Part shown: positions 5,807 to 14,135 of the stretch, piece by piece
How the letters are laid out: each line of letters starts with the position of its first letter
Position numbering within the stretch: position 1 is the stretch's first letter
Source: a virus
Direction: 5' to 3' (one strand)
Virus record (IMG/VR): IMGVR_UViG_3300029787_003386
Span: 547-23,581 of that record
Length of the DNA stretch: 23,035 nt
Notes under the pieces: model-generated
Database searches by the model: none
What the model saw: only the letters and a program-made list of their open reading frames with translations
What the model was told of the DNA's origin: nothing
Translations under genes and position numbers: made by a program

Positions 5807-8784
5807 TACGCACCAAACCTGTATTTAAGTGGCATACCTAGTTTTTTCTGCACGTGACCACCTCTGTTTAATTGTTGTTGAAAACCTGGACCAAAGAGTG
5901 TAGTATCTTCCTCTTTAACATCTGACTGTAAATCTGCGTCAAACGTTCCTGAAGTGTCTCCATAGATTCTACCTAAAAACCTAACAACTCCTCTAACCAC
6001 GAGGTTTTTTTGCCATCTGTCCTTCATCAAAGCATCATATAATAATTCAGGGTCTCTTAAATATTGTAATCTTTTTCTTCCAAGTTCAGCACCCCCTATG
6101 GTTTTCGCTGCAGTTAATACACGTCCTGGGGTAGTAAATAAACCAACGTACGCACGTGCTAAAGAATTAGTAGCCTGTAATATAGCATTTTCTTCTTTAC
6201 CTAATGCCTTACCTGCTCTGTTGTCGAAAGGGGCTAGTTTTTTACCAATGTTACCTAAGTTTTCTACGAACTCTGGACCAAGCCAAAGCGACATGGCGTC
6301 ACCATAATCATCAACATATTTAGCTATGGCTTTTCCACTAAAAGCATCACGACCAAAAGTGCCTGAGCTACTTGTTTTATCAATAAAGTCTTTATATATG
6401 TAGGCTTTATAAGAATTAATTAAAGTATCGTCTCCTGTGTTATTGACTGCGTTGAATAAAGCACGAGTTGGTGTAATTTTACCAGCTTTCCACGTTGTAG
6501 TAAAAACATCTTCAGGGTTGGTAAGATTAATTACTTTTTCTAAGTTTTGTAGTTCAGGGTCTCTTGCTGCTTTTTGTTGTGCTTGTTTAAGTGATAATTC
6601 TCTCGCTTTAAATTTTCTAATAAAATCTTCAGCATTATTAAACTGAAGTAGTTCATCTTCGTCAAAGAATTTTTTTACTATGTCTCCGTTTTGCTTTAAC
6701 CAATTATTTAATGCTTCTTCACCTTTAGGGCTAATTTGACCGCCTTGTTCTTTTAAAACTTTATTATAAAAATCATTTAGTACACCTTTTTTTAAACCTT
6801 GAAGACCTGACTCATTTATTGGGTCTAATAAAATTTTGTCAATAAATTCAGGGCTACTCAGTGTGTTGTCTGCGTTCTTAGTAATATTGCCTCTTAAAAA
6901 ATTCAATACACTATCATAGGCTTGTTTATCTCCTTTTTTAAATAAATTATTACTCGCTTCTTGTAAACCGAAAAACCTTGAAGTAAGATCATTATTAAAA
7001 TCATCGTTAAATTGTCTATATTCCAGTTCTGCTTCTTTAAAAACTTTACTACCTTCTGTGTTTTTTCCTAGTGCGTTTTTACGAACTTTTAATAGTTCAT
7101 CTCGTATAGTAATAAGAGGTCCAAGGTCTCTGCCTTTATTTGCAGCATCAGTAATTAAACTTCTTATACTTGATAAATCACTATCGTAGGCTTTTTTACT
7201 TTGTTTAGGGTTGTCTGCTATTTTTTTCAAAAGGTTAGTAACTATTTTTCTTTGATCTCTATCAGGTAAGGCTTGGTCTAAAAGTCTTCTATCAAATGTT
7301 TTTAGAAAAGAAGTCATACTAGATAAGTCAAAAGGTTTACCTCTGTTTAAATTAGCGATTTTTGCAGCATCTTCAAACTTAGCGTCTACTTTTTTATACG
7401 CAGCATCTTTTACTTTGATAGACCCTTCTCTAATTTGCTTACCTGCTGTATTAAAGTCTAATTTACCTTCGGTAAGTTCTCTAAACAGAGTATCTGTTTC
7501 GTTAGAAAATTTGAGTATTTCGTCGTCAGCTTGTTTTAAAAGAGGTTCAAAACCTATACCTTGGTCTGCAGCTGCTTGAAATTCTCTACCTTGAATAACA
7601 CGTTCAGAAGCACCAGTTTCATAAGCTGCTTCTTGTCTAGAAGTTCCTGCTGTTTCAAACTCTCCTTCTATTTTTTGCCTGCCTTCAAGTTCTTGTTTAG
7701 CGTATTTTTCTCTTAGTGCTGCTCCTGAGGGGCTATCTCCTTCAGCGACTTTTCTTAAACTTTCTTCTACTTCTTCTGCTGGACTTTTTATAATTTTATT
7801 TGGATCTTCTGCAGCAGCAGCAATTACTACTTGAGGAGAAGTAAGGTCGCTTACTTCAACACCTTGTTTCTTTACTGTTTCAAAAGATTCTATAAACTCA
7901 TCTTCATCTAATGGAAATCTTTTTCCAGGGTTCCTTATACCAAAAGCAAGTTTTGCTAACTTAAATGCTGCTGCTCCTCCGATACCACCAAGAGCAGTAA
8001 AACCAGCGTCTTTCATCGCTTGAAAGTTTTTGTCGTAGTCTTCTGGTAAATAACCTTGTTCATCAAGATAATCTAAATTTTGTAGTCGCCAAAGATAAGT
8101 AGCAAGAATTTCTGAAGTAATTCCTAATGTAGCAGGATTGACTACTCCTCCAGTAACTGGTGCTGTAAAAACACCAGCGACACCACCAGCTATTCCAGCA
8201 CTTATTTCTGCAGCAAGAGGCTCAGCAAAAGCTAAAAAGTCGCCTGATTGAATACCTTCTGGGTTAATTAGAGTCGGCTGATTATTATTTTGTGGGTCGT
8301 TAAAAATTAATCTTTCTGTATTTGGATCAACTCTTACATTATAATCGTAAGTTCTAGGTATATTAAAGTCGTTTGAATAATTTTTTTGCAAAATTTTTGT
8401 GACAGAATCTAAGTTTCCACGGACATCGTTCGGTAATAATTCCAACTGACGTATTACGTCCCCTTCAGCACCACCAGTAACATCAACCCCAGTATATTCT
8501 GATCTTACAGATCCAGGAGCGTCCTTTAAAAAATTTTCTATAAAGTATGGGTCGTCAGCTAATATACCTTTTCTTATAGCTTGGTTTCTTGCGTATTCTT
8601 CTGAAAGTCCTGCGTCAAATCCTCCAAGAGCAGCAGGAACTTTTTGTACTGGTTGATAACCATACTTACTAAGGTTTTGTAATTCTATTTCTTCAGCGGT
8701 TTTTGCGTCTTGATCAATAGCTAAAGCACCACTCTCATAATCTTCAAGCAGTTTATCTAAATCTATAATATCGTTAGTTGCCAT
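5806..8784 (-). CDS. Large virion/internal (DNA-ejection-type) protein
   Basis: This 992-residue protein has no enzyme motif I recognise. Visible features are an acidic N-terminus, a Gly/Ala/Val-rich hydrophobic stretch at about 185-235 that could insert in a membrane, a long charged helical middle (about 290-720, rich in Glu/Lys/Gln) and a basic C-terminus with GGHVQKKLGMPLKYRFGA. Size, composition, hydrophobic segment and location among other large late genes resemble internal virion or ejection proteins of podoviruses, but this is analogy and not homology. No transglycosylase triad was found. The ATG at 8784 lies 1 nt after the stop of the 813-residue gene, so both are coexpressed. Confidence 0.65.
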   Translation of the reverse strand: MATNDIIDLDKLLEDYESGALAIDQDAKTAEEIELQNLSKYGYQPVQKVPAALGGFDAGLSEEYARNQAIRKGILADDPYFIENFLKDAPGSVRSEYTGVDVTGGAEGDVIRQLELLPNDVRGNLDSVTKILQKNYSNDFNIPRTYDYNVRVDPNTERLIFNDPQNNNQPTLINPEGIQSGDFLAFAEPLAAEISAGIAGGVAGVFTAPVTGGVVNPATLGITSEILATYLWRLQNLDYLDEQGYLPEDYDKNFQAMKDAGFTALGGIGGAAAFKLAKLAFGIRNPGKRFPLDEDEFIESFETVKKQGVEVSDLTSPQVVIAAAAEDPNKIIKSPAEEVEESLRKVAEGDSPSGAALREKYAKQELEGRQKIEGEFETAGTSRQEAAYETGASERVIQGREFQAAADQGIGFEPLLKQADDEILKFSNETDTLFRELTEGKLDFNTAGKQIREGSIKVKDAAYKKVDAKFEDAAKIANLNRGKPFDLSSMTSFLKTFDRRLLDQALPDRDQRKIVTNLLKKIADNPKQSKKAYDSDLSSIRSLITDAANKGRDLGPLITIRDELLKVRKNALGKNTEGSKVFKEAELEYRQFNDDFNNDLTSRFFGLQEASNNLFKKGDKQAYDSVLNFLRGNITKNADNTLSSPEFIDKILLDPINESGLQGLKKGVLNDFYNKVLKEQGGQISPKGEEALNNWLKQNGDIVKKFFDEDELLQFNNAEDFIRKFKARELSLKQAQQKAARDPELQNLEKVINLTNPEDVFTTTWKAGKITPTRALFNAVNNTGDDTLINSYKAYIYKDFIDKTSSSGTFGRDAFSGKAIAKYVDDYGDAMSLWLGPEFVENLGNIGKKLAPFDNRAGKALGKEENAILQATNSLARAYVGLFTTPGRVLTAAKTIGGAELGRKRLQYLRDPELLYDALMKDRWQKNLVVRGVVRFLGRIYGDTSGTFDADLQSDVKEEDTTLFGPGFQQQLNRGGHVQKKLGMPLKYRFGA
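7496..7515. repeat. 20-nt exact repeat shared by two neighbouring structural genes (copy 2)
   Basis: This is the second copy of the 20-nt sequence at 5328-5347, inside the helical middle of the 992-residue protein, where it encodes ILKFSNETD. Confidence 0.8.
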
Positions 8785-8785
8785 T

Positions 8786-11227
8786 TTATAAGTTATTTTG
8801 TATATATTGTTTAATCTCTAAAAACTCTGGGCTATCTGCTCCTAAACTGTTTCTTATTTTAGCCAGATAACCTGTTGCTTTTGATTCATCCTTTGGGTCG
8901 TATATACTTCTAAATTTTTGGGCTATTTCATCAATCGTAGCTGTTCCATAACCTGATTGTTTTTTACCCACTTCAGAAATAACTCTTGCTGGAGCCTGAT
9001 CTATGTCTTTGTTTTGCGTTACTGTTTTGTTAGGGTTAAAACCTGTTGAAGTTTCTACTCTTTCTCTTAGTTCATCAATAGAATACGGTGCTCCAGAAAA
9101 AGCAGGTTTAGTTCCATATTCTTCCTGTACGTTAGGGAAAGCATCAAAGATAGGACTTGAGAAACCGCCCTTATTATCAGGCATTTTTGCATCGTACCTA
9201 AATGCAGAATCCACTATGTTTTGACCATGTTGTATGGCTTCTAATGCTAAATCATCGAGTAATAATCTAAATTCTTCTTCAGAAGTAGCGAAAGCACCTG
9301 CTCTTTTTAGGTTTCTTTCCATATCTTTATCAGAAATATCTCGACCTTTTTGATTGTTTAGTGCAGCAGAATTTAGAGCTAAAGTAAACACTAAATTATC
9401 TATACGTTTTTTATCTAGACCTTGCCCACTTAAATATTGAAAAATACCTGAGTCTTCTCCTATAGAAAATTTGTTTTTAAAATCTTCAAAAGAAGTTTTC
9501 TCTCCGATATCTACTACATTATTACCGTTTTTATCATTGAAAAATTCATAACCACTCTTAGAAGCAGAAAAAACACTATTAAGTGAATCTATTTCATCGT
9601 CAAGTCTTTTTACAAGTAGTCCTGCTGCTCCTGTTGTACCGAACAAAATGGGTTTACCATCTTGTATAGAATCGTCAAGTATACTTTTAATTTTAAAATG
9701 ACCACGTAAAACATTACCTACTTTAGTGTCGTTTTCTCTAAATAATTTTGTAGCATCTGCTACTTTTTTATTTCTAAAACTTGTCCCTAGTGCATTTGAA
9801 GCATTACCTTTAACAAGTATAGGTTTACCATCACGATCAAAAATAACTTCTCCTTGAGTAGTGGGAGCGTATTTTTCCCTTCCTGCAGCAGTGAGTAAAA
9901 TAGAATTAGGCACAAACTCAGTTTCTCCAGTTATTCTATTTATTGCTGCTTTTACGTTAGCTGTTCCTACTTTTTGTACGCTTACATTTTTGTTTTCAGC
10001 TACTACTGCAGCAAGTTCCTCTTTATTATAAGTACCAGGGACACCGTCAATAACATAAAAATCTTTATTTTTTAATAAATTACCTTGCCTAACAAGTGAG
10101 CCTTTACTTTCAAAATCTTGTGCTTGTATTGCTGTCAACAATTTAACTTGTGCAGGAGCGTTAAGGTCTACTATTCCGTCTTTATTTTTATCTTGATAAA
10201 TCGTATATTCACCCACTTTACCGTCTGCTTCACTGTATGGAAGTATTTTATATCCTGCATCTCTGGCTGCTGTTAGTTCTGCAGTATTCAAATAAGTTGC
10301 TCCTTCTTGTCCTTCTATTTTGTATGGGGTTTTCTTTCCAGTAAGTAGAGCTTTTTCTAAATCTCTTTGAGCTTTTCTATCTGCGATATACATATTCGCT
10401 GCAAAGTTTTGTACATCTTGTTGCTTTTTAATGTCAATACCGCTTAAAGTTTTTTCGTAGGCTTTTTTCTCTTTAGCTGTTTGACCTGCATAACCTAAAA
10501 AGGCTTTTGATAAAGCTGTACTCCAAGACTCATCTTTTTCACCTGATTGTATTAGAGAAGCACCAGCAACTAAAAACGGTAGTGTTTTATCTGGTTCTGG
10601 AACTAAGTTTTTTAAATCGTCTGTGTTATAAAATAATTTTGCAGCATCTTTATAAACTTCTATTTGATCTTTAGGGTCAAGGTTTTCTGATATAGAAAGC
10701 GAAGTCTGTATAGTGTCACTACTGTCTTTATCATCATCAGCATCATTTGCAGAACCTGCAACACTAGCTACAGTTAGTTTACTCAATAAATCATCAGCTT
10801 CATCTAAAGCTACAGTATCTGCGTCTACACCTAGTTTAGTAAGTTTTTCAGATATGTCAAGTTCTGCTTTTCTATCTGTTAAATTTAATTCTGGACCACC
10901 GACGTTTTTTATTGCGTCGTTTGCTACTTGCGTAAGGTTTAGACCTTGGTCAACTAAGTTTTCTATTTCTGTGCTTTGCTCCCCTAGTAAAGAAGATAAG
11001 CCTACACCTTGTGGAGATGGATCTGGCGCAACAGGTCTTTGTGTCAATTGACTAATTTGATCTGCAGTCAAACCTGTCTGGCTTATTATAAGTTCTAGGG
11101 GAGCACCCTGAGAAATAAGATCTAATGCTACTTGAGAAGGATTAAGGTCAACTGGAGCGGTATATGGCAAACTACCTTTTTTAAGTAAAGCATTAGATAA
11201 AAATGTGTCATCTATGTTATAAGCCAT
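8786..11227 (-). CDS. Large virion protein with two EF-hand-like loops
   Basis: This 813-residue protein is unrecognised as a whole. The N-terminal 180 residues are rich in Leu, Asp and Ser with an acidic run (NDADDDKDSSD, 161-171). Two calcium-loop-like segments are visible: DKNKDGIVDLNA at 346-357, with D, N, D, G and D at loop positions 1, 3, 5, 6 and 9, and DKNGNNVVDIGE at 565-576, with D, N, N, D and Glu12 in place. A long helical region with many charged residues separates them from a Lys/Asp-rich C-terminus. Position between the 433- and 992-residue structural genes suggests a tail or internal virion protein. The ATG at 11227 shares a base with the upstream stop (TAATG). Confidence 0.65.
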   Translation of the reverse strand: MAYNIDDTFLSNALLKKGSLPYTAPVDLNPSQVALDLISQGAPLELIISQTGLTADQISQLTQRPVAPDPSPQGVGLSSLLGEQSTEIENLVDQGLNLTQVANDAIKNVGGPELNLTDRKAELDISEKLTKLGVDADTVALDEADDLLSKLTVASVAGSANDADDDKDSSDTIQTSLSISENLDPKDQIEVYKDAAKLFYNTDDLKNLVPEPDKTLPFLVAGASLIQSGEKDESWSTALSKAFLGYAGQTAKEKKAYEKTLSGIDIKKQQDVQNFAANMYIADRKAQRDLEKALLTGKKTPYKIEGQEGATYLNTAELTAARDAGYKILPYSEADGKVGEYTIYQDKNKDGIVDLNAPAQVKLLTAIQAQDFESKGSLVRQGNLLKNKDFYVIDGVPGTYNKEELAAVVAENKNVSVQKVGTANVKAAINRITGETEFVPNSILLTAAGREKYAPTTQGEVIFDRDGKPILVKGNASNALGTSFRNKKVADATKLFRENDTKVGNVLRGHFKIKSILDDSIQDGKPILFGTTGAAGLLVKRLDDEIDSLNSVFSASKSGYEFFNDKNGNNVVDIGEKTSFEDFKNKFSIGEDSGIFQYLSGQGLDKKRIDNLVFTLALNSAALNNQKGRDISDKDMERNLKRAGAFATSEEEFRLLLDDLALEAIQHGQNIVDSAFRYDAKMPDNKGGFSSPIFDAFPNVQEEYGTKPAFSGAPYSIDELRERVETSTGFNPNKTVTQNKDIDQAPARVISEVGKKQSGYGTATIDEIAQKFRSIYDPKDESKATGYLAKIRNSLGADSPEFLEIKQYIQNNL

Positions 11228-12528
11228 TATGTAAGTGCACCATAAGCAGCAAGTCCTGTACCAAGAAGTTCCATGCCTCTATTAGTAGAAGGCACGCCAC
11301 TTGATTGTTGTTGTATTTGTGTTTGACCTAATTGTGGAGCAAAACTAGAAGCTAAACTACCGATACCACTTATTGTTTGTAACGGTAAGTTGTATTGACC
11401 AACAAAGTCACCGTACTGTTGATCTAATCCTCTTTGGACTAAACCTTGTTGCATTCCGCCTATACCTAATAATCTGCTTATATCTACACCTTGCATACCT
11501 TGCAACCCTGAACCTAAATTAGCAAACTGTGATCCACCTGCTAGACCAGTTCTTGCAGCTTGACCACCAATGTTAGTCATATCTCTAGCAGCACCGCCAT
11601 AAATATTAGCTAGATTACCAGATAAAGAACCCACCCCACCAGCAACAGTGCCTAAAGTGCCTGCTAAATTTTGTCCTAGCCCTGCTTGAGAAACACCTAA
11701 ATTACCTAATCTTGCCCCTATGTCTGATTGTTGCCTACCTAAACCAGCGAGTAAATTTGCTTGTTGCAGTTGTCTATTTTGAGCGTCTCTAAAACCTCTT
11801 GTACGTAACGCACCAACTTGTTCTGCTGCTCCTCTTGCTGCAGATTCTGCTAATTCTTCTCCTAAAAGCCTACTACGAGAACCACCAAAAGCTCCTGAGC
11901 CAATAGCTTTTGCTCTTCTATTAATATCACCTTTAGCAAAACTTTCTTGTACATCTTGAAGAGTCTGTTGAACTACTTGATCTTCATAAGGGTTATAAAA
12001 ACTAGAAACATTACTTGGATCTGTTACTCCTGCTGCTTGGTTTAATCTATCAAGTGCACCTGATTGTGTTCCTAAACCAGCAAGTAAAGTTTGAAGTCCT
12101 GTTGCAGTTGAAGCTTCAGCTATTCCTGGCACTTTTCCTAGTATGTCTCTTGCTTCTTGAGTACCTTCTCTACCTGTAGTAATAGCGTCTTGTAAATAAT
12201 TAGCAGAAGTGCCTAAAGCTAGGTCGGAGTCTGTAAGAGCTTTACCTGTAGTAGCTGTTGCTTTATCTAGGTAAGGACTGTAGGAACCTACTCCTGCTGT
12301 ACCTAAGTTAAATGCTTGTTGTTGTGCTGGACTAAAACCAGCTATACGGTTGCCTTGGTATGTGTAAGGGTTAGCTCCTTCTACACCAAACCCAGATATT
12401 CTATTAACAAGTTCTTGGTTTAGTAATGGCATAATTCCAGGAACGTTTGCTCCTGGTACACCTGCAAAAAACTCAGCTAAATAATTTGGTGGTAATTGTT
12501 CGGTTACTATATTAGTGTTTTCAGCCAT
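11227..12528 (-). CDS. Gly/Ala/Gln-rich virion protein
   Basis: This 433-residue protein opens with a short polar segment, then a motif PYTYQGNRIAGFSPAQQQAF (56-75) that I recall from structural proteins of uncultured marine phages. From about 245 to 375 it is dominated by Gly, Ala, Leu and Gln in loosely repeated units (for example NLAGTLGTVAGGVGSLSGNL), suggesting a flexible or amphipathic fold that could cross or coat a membrane or DNA. No catalytic residues are visible. Low complexity makes distant function prediction unreliable. It sits in the virion-protein run, joined by TAATG junctions on both sides, so it is probably cotranslated with its neighbours. An internal or tail-associated protein is the likely role. 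Confidence 0.65.
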   Translation of the reverse strand: MAENTNIVTEQLPPNYLAEFFAGVPGANVPGIMPLLNQELVNRISGFGVEGANPYTYQGNRIAGFSPAQQQAFNLGTAGVGSYSPYLDKATATTGKALTDSDLALGTSANYLQDAITTGREGTQEARDILGKVPGIAEASTATGLQTLLAGLGTQSGALDRLNQAAGVTDPSNVSSFYNPYEDQVVQQTLQDVQESFAKGDINRRAKAIGSGAFGGSRSRLLGEELAESAARGAAEQVGALRTRGFRDAQNRQLQQANLLAGLGRQQSDIGARLGNLGVSQAGLGQNLAGTLGTVAGGVGSLSGNLANIYGGAARDMTNIGGQAARTGLAGGSQFANLGSGLQGMQGVDISRLLGIGGMQQGLVQRGLDQQYGDFVGQYNLPLQTISGIGSLASSFAPQLGQTQIQQQSSGVPSTNRGMELLGTGLAAYGALT

Positions 12529-13763
12529 TATGCTCTACCTATCCCCATACTTTTTGCTTTATTTTCATTTTTGTCCATCATAGCGTATAAAGTTTTTATA
12601 CCTTTATCATGATCTCCATCACCTAAACCTTTGACAGCTTGTTTAGTCATTACAAACTCACCATCTGCGAGTATAGCATTGACCGTATCTTCATCACCAG
12701 AACCTTCTGGGTCTTCTATATCACCGCCTGTCTTTCTTAAATCAAGTGCTTCTCCACCAGAGTTTAAATTAGCACGAGCAAACTCAGGGAACATAAGTTT
12801 ATTATATTCTTCTTCACCAAGTGCATTTCTTATGTAAGCATCCGTGGCTGGGTCAAGTCCGCTGGTAGTAAGATTTGTTCCACCCTGACCGCTAAAGCCT
12901 GTGTAGGGTCCACTTGCACCTCCAGAAGAACCAGCTATTAGCCCACCACCAGGAACGGTGGGTGTTACTGCTCCGCCTAATGGGTTTTGTAAGTAACCAC
13001 TTAATGCACCAGATGGTCCTGGCATCTCTGCAGGTTCTTCTGGTGTAGCTTCAAATATACCACTCGCATAAGCGGGTAGTGCTACAGCTCCTAGTTTTTG
13101 TAACCCTGTAAGAGCTTCAAAAGACTCTCCTACACCTTTATAGCTTGAAGGTAAAGTACCGCCAATAAATCCTCTACCAGAAGCACCTATATCTTGAAAT
13201 AATCCACTTATACCTCCTTCTGCTCCTCCAGGTGCTGCAGCATTTAATCCTCTAAACATACTATCTGCGTTGAAAGGATTAAGTGAAGCTAAACCCTCAC
13301 TAAAAGTTGTTTTTCCAAAAGTACCGCCTTTTATACCGAAACCTTGAGCTATATTACCAGCAACAAAACCAGTTGCTGCACCTTTTAAAGCTCCGTCAAG
13401 GCTACCAGTTTGCACACCACCACCAATACCACCACCTATCGCAGCACCTGTTGGTCCACCTACAGCCAGTCCTACTACCGTACCGATAGTACCTGCTGCT
13501 TTTTTAAGGCTTTTACCAACTTTTTTAAACCAACCAAACTCAGGAACACCAGTAATAGGGTTAAGTGAGTTTTCGTAATGACCTACACTATATTGATTAG
13601 GGTTAAGTTCGTGACGCTCAAAAGCGTTAAATAATTCTCTTTTTAATATAGGGTCATTAGCTATAGGTCTTGGTAAGACCATTTCACCTGTACTCAAGTG
13701 ACCAATTAATGTATCGCCGTGACGACCATGTATAGCTAAACTTTCTAAACCATAAGAACTCAT
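12528..13763 (-). CDS. Virion protein with paired GEMVLP / GEFVM motifs
   Basis: This 411-residue protein begins with GRHGDTLIGHLSTGEMVLP (13-31), a motif seen, as I recall, in many marine phage structural proteins of the type 'GD..L.HLTPGEMV.P'. A related segment, ILADGEFVMTKQAVKGL, lies at 364-380, so the motif flanks the protein at both ends. Between them is a strongly hydrophobic Gly-rich stretch (about 90-140) and a Gly/Pro/Ser-rich low-complexity region. The combination suggests a tail or ejection protein able to associate with membrane; function is not established. The ATG at 13763 follows AGGAG, with a rather long 12-nt spacing. A 42-nt gap separates it from the upstream 109-residue gene. 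Confidence 0.65.
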   Translation of the reverse strand: MSSYGLESLAIHGRHGDTLIGHLSTGEMVLPRPIANDPILKRELFNAFERHELNPNQYSVGHYENSLNPITGVPEFGWFKKVGKSLKKAAGTIGTVVGLAVGGPTGAAIGGGIGGGVQTGSLDGALKGAATGFVAGNIAQGFGIKGGTFGKTTFSEGLASLNPFNADSMFRGLNAAAPGGAEGGISGLFQDIGASGRGFIGGTLPSSYKGVGESFEALTGLQKLGAVALPAYASGIFEATPEEPAEMPGPSGALSGYLQNPLGGAVTPTVPGGGLIAGSSGGASGPYTGFSGQGGTNLTTSGLDPATDAYIRNALGEEEYNKLMFPEFARANLNSGGEALDLRKTGGDIEDPEGSGDEDTVNAILADGEFVMTKQAVKGLGDGDHDKGIKTLYAMMDKNENKAKSMGIGRA

Positions 13764-13805
13764 ACAGTTATACCACTCCTATTATGAATAATACCTTTTT
13801 TAAGA

Positions 13806-14135
13806 TCATAATACTATCCTTGTATTTCCGTTAGTTTGAACTGTTACTGAACCTACTTTTCCTATAGCTTTTATTCCATGGTCTTCTACAGGGTCTGTAA
13901 TAGTGATCCAACGATTACCAGTGTAGACTTCTAAAGATTGATTGTTCGTGTTCCAGACGACACTACCTTGATTAAACTTAGCTTGACTTTTATCTGTGTC
14001 GTTTATTTGTCGAGTGTTATCGGGGTCAAACTCTCCTAAATTAATCTCTAATAATCTAATTAATTTGTTATACGTGTCTGAGCTTACTGTTTCTTCGTAG
14101 GCTAGTGGTAGTGTTGAAACTAATAATCTACTCAT
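13806..14135 (-). CDS. Small tail-associated protein with tail-fibre-type WxG...W motif
   Basis: This 109-residue protein contains NQGSVVWNTNNQSLEVYTG followed by NRWITI (55-79), the pattern 'G.v.WnT....l.vY.G..W' common in phage tail-fibre and baseplate proteins, where it forms a small beta unit. The C-terminus (KVGSVTVQTNGNTRIVL) is also beta-prone. The N-terminal half is helical with YNKLIRLLEINLGEF. It may be a small adaptor or tail protein. Its ATG overlaps the stop of the 620-residue gene by 4 nt (ATGA), so the two products are probably made together and may form one substructure. Confidence 0.6.
   Translation of the reverse strand: MSRLLVSTLPLAYEETVSSDTYNKLIRLLEINLGEFDPDNTRQINDTDKSQAKFNQGSVVWNTNNQSLEVYTGNRWITITDPVEDHGIKAIGKVGSVTVQTNGNTRIVL

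Noticed and set aside
5806-8784. Lytic transglycosylase or protease domain in the 992-residue protein
   Set aside because: No catalytic Glu context or protease triad found; only hydrophobic and helical features seen.
10713-11051. Plus-strand Ser-rich open frame of 112 codons
   Set aside because: Antisense shadow of the 813-residue virion gene; Ser/Ala-rich from complementing its Leu/Asp codons, no ribosome-binding site.
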